A DNA stretch of 64,000 nt. It comes from [Muricauda] lutisoli (nom. illeg.). Its GTDB lineage: Bacteria; Bacteroidota; Bacteroidia; Flavobacteriales; Flavobacteriaceae. The notes beneath the pieces are model-generated. The model worked only from the letters and a program-made list of their open reading frames with translations. It did not search any database and was not told the DNA's origin. The stretch's first letter is position 1. Each line of letters begins with the position of its first letter. Made by a program: the position numbers and the translations under genes. Of the stretch, positions 17,333 to 26,858 are shown in pieces. Location of the stretch: the NCBI RefSeq assembly GCF_017313105.1, contig NZ_JAFLND010000003.1, forward strand, positions 560,879 through 624,878, in the 5' to 3' direction.

Positions 17333-18538
17333 GTGTTGGCAATTTTCAAAAATCTGAAAGGTGATAAAGCTATTTGGGGCGTAGTGGCCCTTTTGGCACT
17401 TTTCTCATTTTTGCCGGTGTACAGTGCCAGTACCAATTTGGTCTATGTTAACGGTGACGGGACCACTTTGGGACATTTGGTTAAGCATGCTGTATTGCTG
17501 TTTTTGGGCTTCGGTATAATCTATGCCGTGCATAGGATACCTACGCATTATTTTAAAGGGCTTTCCATTATTGCCATGCCCATCGTTATTCTATTGTTGA
17601 TTTACACTTTGACTGTGGAAACACGGATTGGTGGCGTAACGGCAAACCGTTGGATAAAAATTCCATTGGTCGGGGTCAACTTCCAGACATCGACATTGGC
17701 CGCGGTAGTTCTAATGATTTGGATTGCCAGGTATCTTACCAAGATCAAAGATGTAAAGATAACTTTCAAAGAAAGTATTCTGCCTTTATGGTTGCCCGTG
17801 GCTTTGGTGGTGCTCTTGATTTTGCCCGAAAACTTCTCAACGGCGGCCATTATCAGTTTTATGGCGTTGGTGTTGTGCTTTTTGGGCGGATACCCCTTAA
17901 AATATTTGTTCGTCATGGTCGGGACTGGAATCGTGCTGGCAGGCATGTTTCTGTTTGTGCTGTTCAAAGCGCCCGAAGTATTGCCACAACGTGCCGGAAC
18001 CTGGAAATCGAGAATAGAAACTTTTATCCATCCGGAACAAGCGGATAAGGATGATCTGCACCAATTGACCTTGGCCCAGATTGCTGTGGCCGAAGGTGGC
18101 ATTGTGGGCAAAGGAGCGGGAAAAAGTGTGATGAAGAACATGTTGTCCCAGAGTACGTCCGATTTCATTTTTGCAATCATTATTGAAGAGTATGGATTGT
18201 TGGGAGGTGGAGCTTTGCTCTTTTTCTATCTACTCCTGCTGTTCCGTATCGTGGTCGTCGCACATTCGTCCAAAACGGTGTTTTCAAAATTATTGGTGAT
18301 TGGTGTCGGGCTGCCCATTGTATTTCAGGCGTTCATCAATATGGCCGTTGTGGTACAGTTGTTTCCGGTTACGGGTCAGCCTTTGCCGTTGATCAGTATG
18401 GGCGGGACATCTATTTGGATGACTTGTATGGCCATTGGAATTGTGTTGAGTGCCAGCAATAAAAAAGAAAATTTAGAGGAGCAATCCCATGGAATAGATG
18501 AAACAAACCCTTTAGAAGTATTAAGTGGACAGATATAG
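17333..18538 (+). CDS. ftsW: Lipid II polymerase FtsW (SEDS family)
   Basis: This is a 401-residue SEDS-family glycosyltransferase with about ten membrane helices that polymerises lipid II at the septum together with FtsI. The start is GTG 17333 (a TTG follows directly). Diagnostic motifs are the [11 protein letters not shown] loop, LPENFSTA, and [16 protein letters not shown] near the C-terminus. The short cytoplasmic tail ([17 protein letters not shown]) is charged. It overlaps murG by 14 bases. Confidence 0.94.
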   Translation: MLAIFKNLKGDKAIWGVVALLALFSFLPVYSASTNLVYVNGDGTTLGHLVKHAVLLFLGFGIIYAVHRIPTHYFKGLSIIAMPIVILLLIYTLTVETRIGGVTANRWIKIPLVGVNFQTSTLAAVVLMIWIARYLTKIKDVKITFKESILPLWLPVALVVLLILPENFSTAAIISFMALVLCFLGGYPLKYLFVMVGTGIVLAGMFLFVLFKAPEVLPQRAGTWKSRIETFIHPEQADKDDLHQLTLAQIAVAEGGIVGKGAGKSVMKNMLSQSTSDFIFAIIIEEYGLLGGGALLFFYLLLLFRIVVVAHSSKTVFSKLLVIGVGLPIVFQAFINMAVVVQLFPVTGQPLPLISMGGTSIWMTCMAIGIVLSASNKKENLEEQSHGIDETNPLEVLSGQI

Positions 18539-19613
18539 GTTTATACTTTCTGGAGGAGGAACGGGGGGACATATTTATCCGGCCGTGGCCATTGCGAACG
18601 AGTTGAAGAGGAGATATCCAGATGCAGAGTTTTTGTTCGTGGGAGCCAAGGATAAAATGGAAATGGAAAAAGTACCTCAAGCAGGATATGAAATAAAGGG
18701 CTTGTGGATAAGTGGAATACAACGGAAGCTGACATTGAAAAATCTCATGTTTCCATTTAAACTGATAAGTAGTTTGTTAGAAGCGCGCAAAATAGTGAAA
18801 CAGTTCAAGCCCCATGTGGCCATTGGTACGGGAGGTTTTGCAAGTGGGCCATTATTGCGGATGGCCGAAAGCGTGGGTGTTCCCTGCGTGCTGCAAGAAC
18901 AGAATTCCTTTGCGGGAATCACCAACAAGCTATTGGCGGGAAAAGCGGAGAAGATTTGCGTGGCCTATGATGGCATGGATCGCTTTTTTCCGAAAGAAAA
19001 GATCGTGAAAACTGGAAACCCTATCCGAACCGATTTGGTAACGATAAAGGAAGGAAAACAAAAAGCAGCTGCCTTTTTTGGGCTTGATGATGACAAAAAA
19101 ACGGTTTTAGTGCTAGGAGGTAGCCTTGGTGCTCGAAGAATCAACCAGTTGATTGAAAAGGAGCTTGACTTTTTTGCAAGTCAAGGGTTGCAAGTACTTT
19201 GGCAATGTGGCAAACTGTATCACGAGGAATACAAAAAATACGAGTCGGATACGATCAAGGTATTGGCCTTTGTCAACCGAATGGATTTGGCCTACGCAGC
19301 TGCGGATGTGATTATCTCAAGGGCTGGCGCAGGATCGGTCTCCGAGCTTTGTTTGGTGGGCAAACCGGTGATTTTTATTCCATCGCCCAATGTTGCAGAG
19401 GACCATCAAACGCAAAATGCGAAGGCATTGGTAGCCAAAGATGCTGCAATTATGCTGCGGGAAAATGAGTTGGATACTGAATTTGAACACAGTTTTTCTG
19501 AATTGATGAAATCAGAAGAGACCCAGCAGAAATTGGGAAAAAACATCAAAAAAATGGCCATGCCCAAGGCCACGGAACATATTGTGGACGAAATTGAAAA
19601 GTTGTTGAAGTGA
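18525..19613 (+). CDS. murG: Lipid II synthase MurG (GlcNAc transferase)
   Basis: This 362-residue GT-B glycosyltransferase on the cytoplasmic membrane face adds GlcNAc to lipid I. The glycine-rich loop [12 protein letters not shown] is at residues 9-20, a second G-loop ([11 protein letters not shown]) lies mid-protein and the donor site has [10 protein letters not shown]. The start is GTG 18525 inside the ftsW 3' end. The GTG of murC overlaps its stop. Confidence 0.95.
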   Translation: MDRYRFILSGGGTGGHIYPAVAIANELKRRYPDAEFLFVGAKDKMEMEKVPQAGYEIKGLWISGIQRKLTLKNLMFPFKLISSLLEARKIVKQFKPHVAIGTGGFASGPLLRMAESVGVPCVLQEQNSFAGITNKLLAGKAEKICVAYDGMDRFFPKEKIVKTGNPIRTDLVTIKEGKQKAAAFFGLDDDKKTVLVLGGSLGARRINQLIEKELDFFASQGLQVLWQCGKLYHEEYKKYESDTIKVLAFVNRMDLAYAAADVIISRAGAGSVSELCLVGKPVIFIPSPNVAEDHQTQNAKALVAKDAAIMLRENELDTEFEHSFSELMKSEETQQKLGKNIKKMAMPKATEHIVDEIEKLLK

Positions 19614-20959
19614 ATTTGAAGGATATCCATAGCGTTTATTTTATTGGCATTGGAGGCATAGGTATGTCTGCCCTGGCACGCTATTTCAAATTTGTGGGCA
19701 AAGAAGTGGCAGGTTATGATCGCACGCCGACACCTATCACCGATGACTTGATGGGAAAGGGTATTTCTGTGCATTTTGAAGATAATGTTGATTTGATTAC
19801 CGATACCTTCAAACATCCAAACACCTTAGTGGTTTATACCCCCGCAGTACCATCCACACATGCGGAACTTCAATATTACAAGGACCAAGGATTTGCAATT
19901 AAAAAGCGTTCCGAGGTTCTCGGAATTATAACAAAAGATTCGTTCTGTCTGGCCGTTGCAGGTACACATGGTAAAACGACCACAACATGTATTTTGGCAC
20001 ATCTGCTCAAGGAATGCGAATTGCCAATGACTGCTTTTTTAGGCGGTATTTCCGAAGATTTTAATAGCAACTTTGTATTGGACGGCACCGAATATTCGGT
20101 CGTGGAGGCGGATGAGTTCGATCGTTCTTTTTTACGATTAACGCCAACAGTTGCCTGCATCACATCGATGGATGCCGATCATTTGGATATTTATGGCACC
20201 AAAGAAGAATTGGAGCATTCGTTCAACCAATTTGTGGATCGAATCAAACCTGGGGGAAAATTATTTATACACAAAGGGCTTCCCTTGGAAGGAACCACCT
20301 TTGGTATTGATGATGGTGCAGATTACTGCATAGAGAATATAGAAATTGAACATGGAGCCTACATATTTGATCTCGTAACGCCTTCTGAGATAATCAAGAA
20401 CGTGAAGTTCCACAAACCTGGAAGGCACAATTTGCTCAATGGATTAGCTGCTTTTGCGATGGCGGTGCAAACCGGCTGCCCACCACACCGCCTTGCCAAA
20501 GCTTTGGGTACTTTTAAAGGTGTTCAGCGCAGGTTTTCCTACCAAATCAAGGAAAAGGATTTTGTGTTTATCGATGATTATGCCCATCACCCAACAGAAA
20601 TCAGTGCAGTGCATCAGGCGATTCGTGAAATGCATCCAGGGCAAAAGGTGACGGTGATTTTTCAACCACACCTATTCTCACGTACACAGGATTTTGCGGA
20701 TGATTTTGCAGCAAGTCTTTCCGATTTTGATGAAATCATCTTGCTGGACATTTACCCTGCCAGGGAAGAGCCCATCGAAGGGGTCACCTCCCAATGGCTT
20801 TTGGAAAAAATAGAGAACCCGAATAAAAAACTGATTTCTAAATCAGCATTATTGAAAGAGGTAAGTAACTGTACATCAGGGGTATTGGTTGCTCTTGGTG
20901 CAGGGGATATTGGATTGGAAGTACCAAAAATCAAAAAAGAATTGAGTTATGCGCATTAA
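19610..20959 (+). CDS. murC: UDP-MurNAc:L-Ala ligase MurC
   Basis: This 449-residue ligase performs the first Mur ligase step, adding L-Ala to UDP-MurNAc. It has the N-terminal nucleotide motif [11 protein letters not shown] and the ATP loop GTHGKTTT near residue 121; the conserved DDYAHHPTE is also present. The GTG start at 19610 overlaps the murG TGA. The stop overlaps ftsQ by 11 bases. The murC-ftsQ junction without ddl is a feature of this operon. Confidence 0.95.
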   Translation: MNLKDIHSVYFIGIGGIGMSALARYFKFVGKEVAGYDRTPTPITDDLMGKGISVHFEDNVDLITDTFKHPNTLVVYTPAVPSTHAELQYYKDQGFAIKKRSEVLGIITKDSFCLAVAGTHGKTTTTCILAHLLKECELPMTAFLGGISEDFNSNFVLDGTEYSVVEADEFDRSFLRLTPTVACITSMDADHLDIYGTKEELEHSFNQFVDRIKPGGKLFIHKGLPLEGTTFGIDDGADYCIENIEIEHGAYIFDLVTPSEIIKNVKFHKPGRHNLLNGLAAFAMAVQTGCPPHRLAKALGTFKGVQRRFSYQIKEKDFVFIDDYAHHPTEISAVHQAIREMHPGQKVTVIFQPHLFSRTQDFADDFAASLSDFDEIILLDIYPAREEPIEGVTSQWLLEKIENPNKKLISKSALLKEVSNCTSGVLVALGAGDIGLEVPKIKKELSYAH

Positions 20960-21668
20960 TTGGGATTACATAAAACTGGCATTTTTGTCGGTAACCGTAG
21001 TTGCGCTTTACGGTTTTGCCGATCAAAGAAACCAAAAGAAAAAGGTGAATGATGTCACTGTAAGATTCGTTGGTGAGGACAATTTGTATTTAACTGAGGA
21101 TGCGGTTAATAAATTGTTAATACAAAAATACGGACCCCTAGAGAACACGCTCAAAGAACAGTTAGTTTTGAATACCATAGAGGAGATTATACTATCCAAT
21201 GATATGGTCAAAAATGCCCAGGTCTATCTTACTGTAAACGGGGAACTTGTATCCAAGATAGTTCAGCGAAAGCCAATTGGAAGAATAGAGGGTGTCTCCA
21301 AATTTTATTTGGATGATCAGGGCGAACGCATGCCATTATCAAAACATCATTCAGCAAGGGTCCCTATAATTACAGGAAAAATTACAGGAAAAACCCTCGA
21401 GGATGCCTATGTGATTTTGGACTATATCAACCATGATGATTTTCTGAGGAAGAATGTCATTGGGATACATATTGAGGACGAAGGGAAATATCAGCTCAAG
21501 TTCCGCATGGAAAATTTTGTGGTGAATTTGGGCGGAGTGGACAATTTGAACAAGAAGTTCAAAAATTTTATGGCCTTTTATGCAAAGGCGGCCAAGGACA
21601 AATCCTTGGAAGATTATGTAACAGTTAGTTTGGAATTCAACAATCAAGTGGTTTGCACCAAAATTTAA
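20949..21668 (+). CDS. ftsQ: Cell division protein FtsQ/DivIB-like
   Basis: This 239-residue bitopic membrane protein has a short cytoplasmic end, one helix (about 8-22) and an extracytoplasmic region with a POTRA-like start (VNDVTVRFVGEDNLYLTEDAVNKLL) and a beta-rich domain. FtsQ is poorly conserved in sequence; the call depends on topology and its place between murC and ftsA. It would scaffold FtsL and its partners at the septum. Confidence 0.85.
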   Translation: MRINWDYIKLAFLSVTVVALYGFADQRNQKKKVNDVTVRFVGEDNLYLTEDAVNKLLIQKYGPLENTLKEQLVLNTIEEIILSNDMVKNAQVYLTVNGELVSKIVQRKPIGRIEGVSKFYLDDQGERMPLSKHHSARVPIITGKITGKTLEDAYVILDYINHDDFLRKNVIGIHIEDEGKYQLKFRMENFVVNLGGVDNLNKKFKNFMAFYAKAAKDKSLEDYVTVSLEFNNQVVCTKI

Positions 21669-21671
21669 ATT

Positions 21672-23003
21672 ATGGAACAAGGTAATTATTCAGTTGGATT
21701 GGATATTGGAACTACCAAGATCGTAGCCATCATCGGTAGGGAAAATGAGTATGGGAAAATTGAGATTTTGGGCACCGGACGATCAAAAAGTTTGGGTGTT
21801 CACCGTGGAGTGGTCAACAATATCACACAGACCATATCATCCATTCAACAAGCGGTGGAACAGGCCGAATTAAATTCGGGACTCAAAATTGGTTCCGTTG
21901 TCGTTGGTATTGCGGGACAGCACATCCGAAGCCTGCACCATAGCGATTATATCACTAGGCCAAATTCTGAGGAAGTTATAGACAATGAGGATCTGGACAA
22001 ATTGTGCAACCAAGTGTATAAACTGGTAATGCTTCCCGGAGAGGAGATCATCCATGTATTGCCACAGGAGTACAAAGTGGACGGTCAATCCGAAATAAAA
22101 GAGCCCGTTGGTATGTACGGTGGGCGATTGGAAGCCAATTTCCATGTAGTAGTAGGGCAGGTGTCGTCCATTAAAAATATTGGAAGGTGTATCAAAAGTG
22201 CAGGATTGGATCTAGGGAACATCACGTTGGAACCTTTGGCCTCCGCAGATGCAGTTTTGAGCCAAGAAGAAAAAGAAGCGGGTGTAGCCTTGATCGACAT
22301 AGGTGGTGGAACCACTGATCTTGCCATTTTCAAGGATGGAATTATCCGTCACACTTCCGTAATTCCATTCGGAGGTAACGTAATTACCGAGGATATTAAA
22401 GAAGGCTGCTCCATTATAGAGAAGCAGGCCGAACTATTGAAAATAAAATTTGGTTCCGCTTGGCCAGGAGAGAACAAGGACAATGAAATCGTTTCCATTC
22501 CTGGACTAAGGGGCCGTGAGCCCAAAGAAATCACATTGAAAAACCTTTCCAAAATTATCCACGCCCGTGTTGTGGAGATTGTGGAGCAGGTATATGTGGA
22601 GATAAAAAACTACGGACACGAGGAACAAAAGAAAAAATTGATCGCAGGAATTGTACTTACGGGTGGTGGTAGCCAATTGAAACATTTAAAACAATTGGTG
22701 GAATATATTACCGGTATGGACACAAGAATCGGTTACCCCAATGAGCACCTTGCCGGAGACTCCGACGAGGAAGTTGCTAGCCCGTTGTACGCTACAGCTG
22801 TTGGATTGCTGATGAATTCCTTGGAGGCCAAAAAGAAAGACCGGATAGCGCACCAAGAGGAGGCGCATGAAGAAGAGGTTTTGGTTGGCCAAGAAAACGA
22901 TATGGGTGCCAAAGCAAGTGCAGCCGCTACCCATACGGAGAGAAAATCCATTTTTGACAAATGGTCAGAAAAGTTGAAGGACTTTTTGGACAATGCAGAA
23001 TAA
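21672..23003 (+). CDS. ftsA: Cell division protein FtsA
   Basis: This 443-residue actin-like ATPase tethers FtsZ to the membrane. Phosphate-1 (VGLDIGTTKIVAIIG), phosphate-2 (LIDIGGGTTDLAIF) and the adenosine motif (GIVLTGGGSQLKHL) are all present, and the SHS2/1C insertion lies between. The C-terminus (IFDKWSEKLKDFLDNAE) is an amphipathic helix that fits the membrane-targeting sequence, preceded by a Glu/Ala-rich linker of about 50 residues. It starts three bases after ftsQ. Confidence 0.96.
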   Translation: MEQGNYSVGLDIGTTKIVAIIGRENEYGKIEILGTGRSKSLGVHRGVVNNITQTISSIQQAVEQAELNSGLKIGSVVVGIAGQHIRSLHHSDYITRPNSEEVIDNEDLDKLCNQVYKLVMLPGEEIIHVLPQEYKVDGQSEIKEPVGMYGGRLEANFHVVVGQVSSIKNIGRCIKSAGLDLGNITLEPLASADAVLSQEEKEAGVALIDIGGGTTDLAIFKDGIIRHTSVIPFGGNVITEDIKEGCSIIEKQAELLKIKFGSAWPGENKDNEIVSIPGLRGREPKEITLKNLSKIIHARVVEIVEQVYVEIKNYGHEEQKKKLIAGIVLTGGGSQLKHLKQLVEYITGMDTRIGYPNEHLAGDSDEEVASPLYATAVGLLMNSLEAKKKDRIAHQEEAHEEEVLVGQENDMGAKASAAATHTERKSIFDKWSEKLKDFLDNAE

Positions 23004-23030
23004 TAACCCCAATAGAGAAACACAACTGTC

Positions 23031-25052
23031 ATGAGTAAGAACACTGAATTTGACAACATCGCTTTTGATTTGCCCAAGAACAAAAGCAACGTAATTAAAG
23101 TTATCGGAGTAGGAGGCGGTGGCAGCAATGCCATCAATCACATGTTCCAGGCCGGTATCAACGGAGTGGATTTTGTAATCTGCAACACCGATGCACAGGC
23201 ATTGCAAAACAGTGCCGTTCCCAATAAGATTCAATTAGGTGTATCCCTTACCGAGGGATTGGGAGCGGGAGCCAACCCAGAAATTGGTGAACAGGCCGCT
23301 TTGGAGAGTATGGACGATTTAAAAGCTATGTTGGAGCACAATACCAAAATGGCTTTCATTACTGCTGGAATGGGTGGCGGAACCGGCACAGGTGCTGCTC
23401 CTGTACTCGCAAAGCTCGCAAAGGAGATGGATGTTCTTACGGTTGGTATCGTTACCATGCCGTTCCAGTTCGAGGGAGCCATGCGTAACAAACAGGCGCA
23501 AATGGGGATTGAGAAATTGCGTGCCAACGTGGATTCCTTGATTGTTATCAACAACAACAAACTTAGGGAAGTATACGGTAATCTTGGGTTTAAGGCCGGT
23601 TTCTCTAAAGCAGATGAAGTTTTGGCCACTGCGGCAAGGGGTATTGCAGAGGTGATAACCCATCATTACACACAAAATATTGACCTTAGGGATGCAAAGA
23701 CCGTGCTCTCCAATAGTGGTACTGCCATTATGGGCTCTGCAGCAGCATCTGGTTCAGCAAGGGCCACCGAGGCCATTATGAAAGCATTGGATTCGCCATT
23801 GTTGAACGATAACAAGATCAACGGCGCCAAAAACGTATTGTTGCTCATTGTTTCAGGTTCTCAGGAAATCACCATCGATGAAATCGGTGAGATCAATGAT
23901 CATATCCAGATTGAAGCAGGACATGGAGCCAATATTATTATGGGTGTCGGTGAAGACGAAAGCTTGGGCGAAGCCATTGCCGTAACAGTTATCGCCACGG
24001 GCTTTAATGTTGACCAACAGGACAATATTGTAAACACCGAGTCCAAAAAGGTTTTTTACACCTTGGAAGATGAGCAAACCGCTGAGCAGGATTTAACACC
24101 GGAGTCCACATCGGTACAGGAGGTTAAAATGGATAAAACTCCAGCCCCCGAACCCGAGCCACAGCCAGAGCCAATCTCCGAACCAGAAGCCCAAGTGGTA
24201 AAACACACTTTGGACATGGAGGAGGAACAAGAGCAAACTGCCCCTAAAATAGAGGCAAAGGACCCAGACTTGATCCCAACAACAAGTTACATCAGAAACT
24301 TTAATGTATTCTACGAAGAAGTGGTTGCTGAGCAAGTGGAAGATGACTTTGTAATCATTGAAGCCAAAAATGTAATCAACAATATAGATGTAGTTGATGC
24401 AGAGGAGGTACCGGCAAAAAGCAATGAGGACCAGTTCACTTTAAGCTTTGATATGCCGTTAAATAGCCAAGACAAAGAAGATGAAGATGAGAAAGAGCAT
24501 ACGGTAACCTTTAATTTGGACGATGATGGTTTAGGAGATGTGGAAGTGAACGATTATGTGGAGGTAAAACCTGTTTTGGAATACAAGAAAGAGGGAGAGA
24601 CCAGATACGACCTTGAAGAGTACATGGAGTTGGAGGAAAAATTGACTGGTGCCAAGTCAAAAGCAGAAACCCATGAACCAAAAATGGTGGAGAATGAGCT
24701 TGTTTTTGAGAAGAAAACAGTAGAGGTTGAAGAAAAAAGTGAAAATAAGGGTTCAGGTCAAAATGAGGAAACTACTAGTAGCCTTGATCCCATGAACAGT
24801 TCCATCAGCGATATCTTAAAAGATCGTGCCGATGAACGTAGGAGAAAGTTGAAAAACTTCAATTACAAGTTCCAGAACAATAGGAGCAGTATAGACGACA
24901 TTGAAAAGGAGCCTGCTTATAAGCGCCAAGGGGTGGACCTCAATGATGTTCCAAAAGAACAGAAAGTATCCAGGACTACCTTGGGAGAAGACAGCAACGA
25001 CGATCTACAGTTGCGGTCCAACAACTCTTTTTTGCACGATAATGTTGATTAG
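23031..25052 (+). CDS. ftsZ: Cell division GTPase FtsZ with a long acidic C-terminal linker
   Basis: This tubulin-like GTPase polymerises into the Z ring. The GTPase core occupies about residues 15-330, with the signature GGGTGTG at 115-121 and the T7 synergy-loop region. At 673 residues it is far longer than the roughly 385 of E. coli. The extra part (about 345-650) is a low-complexity acidic linker with a Pro-Glu stretch (APEPEPQPEP). The end reads NNSFLHDNVD, probably the local form of the C-terminal peptide that binds FtsA; it differs from the canonical PAFLRKQ. It is the last gene of the dcw operon. Confidence 0.96.
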   Translation: MSKNTEFDNIAFDLPKNKSNVIKVIGVGGGGSNAINHMFQAGINGVDFVICNTDAQALQNSAVPNKIQLGVSLTEGLGAGANPEIGEQAALESMDDLKAMLEHNTKMAFITAGMGGGTGTGAAPVLAKLAKEMDVLTVGIVTMPFQFEGAMRNKQAQMGIEKLRANVDSLIVINNNKLREVYGNLGFKAGFSKADEVLATAARGIAEVITHHYTQNIDLRDAKTVLSNSGTAIMGSAAASGSARATEAIMKALDSPLLNDNKINGAKNVLLLIVSGSQEITIDEIGEINDHIQIEAGHGANIIMGVGEDESLGEAIAVTVIATGFNVDQQDNIVNTESKKVFYTLEDEQTAEQDLTPESTSVQEVKMDKTPAPEPEPQPEPISEPEAQVVKHTLDMEEEQEQTAPKIEAKDPDLIPTTSYIRNFNVFYEEVVAEQVEDDFVIIEAKNVINNIDVVDAEEVPAKSNEDQFTLSFDMPLNSQDKEDEDEKEHTVTFNLDDDGLGDVEVNDYVEVKPVLEYKKEGETRYDLEEYMELEEKLTGAKSKAETHEPKMVENELVFEKKTVEVEEKSENKGSGQNEETTSSLDPMNSSISDILKDRADERRRKLKNFNYKFQNNRSSIDDIEKEPAYKRQGVDLNDVPKEQKVSRTTLGEDSNDDLQLRSNNSFLHDNVD

Positions 25053-25089
25053 TAGTGTTTAAATTAACTCCATATTTTATGGAAACCAT

Positions 25090-25126
25090 AAACCCGGAAG
25101 TAGAAAAACTTTCGGGTTTATTTTTT
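25090..25126 (+). terminator. Terminator of the dcw operon after ftsZ
   Basis: A 12-base stem (25090-25101 with 25108-25119, one G-T pair) is followed by a T-run. It lies 37 bases after the ftsZ stop. Confidence 0.85.
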
Positions 25127-25133
25127 ATCTTCG
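25126..25133 (+). promoter_or_regulatory. Possible -7 element for the yqeY gene
   Basis: TATCTTCG has one mismatch to TAnnTTTG. It lies 18 bases before the ATG at 25152, partly inside the terminator T-run. Confidence 0.35.
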
Positions 25134-25151
25134 CGAACTAAATTGGAACAC

Positions 25152-25604
25152 ATGGGTTTGCAAGAAAAGGTGATGACAGAAATGAAGGCCGCAATGAAGG
25201 CAAAGGACACCGTTGCCTTGGAAGCTTTGCGAGCTGTTAAGTCTGCCATTTTATTGGCAAAGACCGATAAAGGCGGTGGTGCTGGGCTATCGGAAGAAGA
25301 TGAAGTCAAATTGGTTCAAAAATTGGTGAAACAGCGCAAGGATAGCGCTGTGATCTATAAGGAACAAGGCAGAGAAGATTTGGCGGAGCCAGAATTGGCC
25401 CAAGTTGCCGTTATAGAAAAGTTTTTGCCCGAACAGCTTACCGAAGAGGAAATTGAAAAAGTGGTTGTTATGACCATTGATTCTGTGGGAGCTACCGGTA
25501 TGCAGGACATGGGTAAGGTAATGGGCATCGTTTCCAAAGAATTGGCCGGTCAGGCCGATGGAAAGACCATTTCCACTATTGTAAAGGCTAAATTGAGTTC
25601 ATAA
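25152..25604 (+). CDS. GatB/YqeY domain-containing protein
   Basis: This 150-residue soluble protein belongs to the YqeY family, related to the tail domain of the GatB amidotransferase subunit. The start is taken at ATG 25152 (MGLQEKVMTEMKAAMKAKD), matching family N-termini; TTG 25143 would add three residues. Family signatures are ALRAVKSAIL, YKEQGREDLAEPE and the C-terminal GKVMGIVSKELAGQADGK. A role in tRNA aminoacylation quality has been proposed for relatives but is not established. A tRNA gene lies 11 bases downstream. Confidence 0.9.
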   Translation: MGLQEKVMTEMKAAMKAKDTVALEALRAVKSAILLAKTDKGGGAGLSEEDEVKLVQKLVKQRKDSAVIYKEQGREDLAEPELAQVAVIEKFLPEQLTEEEIEKVVVMTIDSVGATGMQDMGKVMGIVSKELAGQADGKTISTIVKAKLSS

Positions 25605-25615
25605 ATAAGTACATT

Positions 25616-25689
25616 GGCCCCTTAGCTCAACTGAATAGAGCACTGGATTTCGGCTCCAGCGGTTCGGGGTTTGAATCCCTGAGGGGTCA
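25616..25689 (+). tRNA. tRNA-Arg, anticodon TCG
   Basis: A full cloverleaf folds over 74 bases: acceptor GGCCCCT with AGGGGTC (one G-T pair), D-stem GCTC/GAGC, anticodon stem CTGGA/TCCAG with loop TTTCGGC (anticodon 25650-25652 = TCG), five-base variable loop and T-stem CGGGG/CCCTG. The discriminator is A and CCA is not encoded. Unusually, D-loop position 19 is A and T-loop position 56 is T (loop TTTGAAT), so the usual G19-C56 tertiary pair is replaced by A-U. Position 15 is A with T48, also a compatible pair. Confidence 0.93.
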
Positions 25690-25693
25690 CATT

Positions 25694-25724
25694 AAAAGTC
25701 TGCAAATTTTTGCAGACTTTTTTA
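25694..25724 (+). terminator. Terminator of tRNA-Arg
   Basis: AAAGTCTGCAA pairs with TTGCAGACTTT, followed by a T-run. It starts five bases after the tRNA end. Confidence 0.88.
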
Positions 25725-25752
25725 TTTTCACAAAACTTAAGGACTGACCAAT

Positions 25753-25784
25753 AAAAAACCCAACAAAGCAAAAAGCTTGTTGGG
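25753..25784 (-). terminator. Terminator of the collagen-like lipoprotein gene
   Basis: CCCAACAA (from 25759) pairs with TTGTTGGG (to 25784). The A-run on the left becomes a U-tract on the minus strand. It is 26 bases after the lipoprotein stop. Confidence 0.8.
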
Positions 25785-25809
25785 CCTGGATTTTTGAGAG
25801 TACTTTTAA

Positions 25810-26370
25810 TTAATCTATGCCTAAGAGGAATTTTGCATCTTCAAAAGTTGGAGGAATATTATCGGCCAATCCTGTTTGGTCGGCTACATTGGCAGGTACC
25901 AATACATAGCGTATTTTAAAGCTTTCAGTGTTTTGAACATCGTATATGCTTTGTTCATCGGGGTCTTTCATGTTCAATACGATATTGTCAGCAACATCTG
26001 TTGTTTGGGTATAAAAAGATAGAGAAGCAGTTTTATACATAAACGGGAGTGCATAGGTAACTACGGATTCCGTAGATGTAACTTGGAAATACATCATTAC
26101 TAGACCACCTGTTTCCACAAACTCAGCTAAGTTCACTTCTGGGACATCTAAATACATGTTCCCTTCGGATGGGACAGGGTCTGACCATTGAATTTGCTTC
26201 CAATTCGAAGTTATTACGTTAGCATTGCCATCTATCCCTGCGGGACCTTGATCTCCTTTTATACTTTCGCCATCAGCGCCATCTTTTCCAGAGCAGGAAG
26301 TTAATGTAATCGTTAGGCCCATTAATAGGTAAAAGACTAGTTTCCATAAATTTAAAGGTGTTGTTTTCAT
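25810..26370 (-). CDS. Putative lipoprotein with a short collagen-like Gly-X-Y stretch
   Basis: The product has 186 residues. The signal peptide ends in a lipobox with the lipidated Cys at residue 26 (LTSCSGKDG). Directly after it come Gly-X-Y-like triplets (GKDGADGESI, GDQGPAGIDG; about residues 28-47), as seen at the N-terminus of many Bacteroidota surface lipoproteins. The remaining 140 residues are beta-rich and unassigned. Function unknown; probably outer-membrane attached. It has its own terminator and a long upstream region. Confidence 0.75.
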   Translation of the reverse strand: MKTTPLNLWKLVFYLLMGLTITLTSCSGKDGADGESIKGDQGPAGIDGNANVITSNWKQIQWSDPVPSEGNMYLDVPEVNLAEFVETGGLVMMYFQVTSTESVVTYALPFMYKTASLSFYTQTTDVADNIVLNMKDPDEQSIYDVQNTESFKIRYVLVPANVADQTGLADNIPPTFEDAKFLLGID

Positions 26371-26858
26371 AGTTAAATGTTTAAAGATTAATAATGGGTT
26401 ATTTGTATTGGTAAGGATGGTCTTGAAGTGGTAGCTAAAAGCAACTTTGCTTTTAACTTTAAGTTGCCGTTATAACATTAAGACTACCATTTTTCTTTAC
26501 CGCAACAGCAATATTTTTGTTTCCAAGTATGGGTATGATTAAAACGATTATTGGGACAAAATTAGGGTGGGATATGTGTTTGATTTTGGTGTAATTGATG
26601 GATGCCTATTTTGGATTGACGGATGATTTGTTTGGAATGGCCCGGAATTTTCAATTAAAGTAAAAATCTTATATTTTAAATCAATAAGCTATTGGAAGAC
26701 TGGTGTTTGGGTTTTTGTGTAAGAGGGTTACAATCCTTTGGGTTGCAATCAAAATGAGCAGGCGAGTTGGGTGACCTTTATTGAAAAGAAATGATAAACA
26801 ACAAAAAAGCACATGCATTTCTGCATGTGCTTTTTGTCTAATCGTGTACTGCTATATA
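26371..26858. other. Intergenic region with overlapping inverted repeats
   Basis: No coding frame here is convincing. A perfect 20-base palindrome lies at 26436-26455 (TAAAAGCAA, CT, TTGCTTTTA). GCAACTT inside it (26441-26447) can also pair with AAGTTGC at 26461-26467, giving two mutually exclusive hairpins. A minus-strand TAATTTTG at 26557-26564 could be a promoter for the lipoprotein, putting both hairpins into a leader of about 185 bases. The right end holds the kinase terminator. Confidence 0.45.
26803..26836 (-). terminator. Terminator of the hybrid histidine kinase gene
   Basis: AGCACATGCA and TGCATGTGCT form a 10-base perfect stem with loop TTTC, with an A-run on the left that gives a U-tract on the minus strand. 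Confidence 0.88.

Noticed and set aside
24130-24200. Pro-Glu repeats in the ftsZ linker as a possible DNA repeat
   Set aside because: The bases are not a regular tandem array; the pattern comes from the protein's low-complexity linker.
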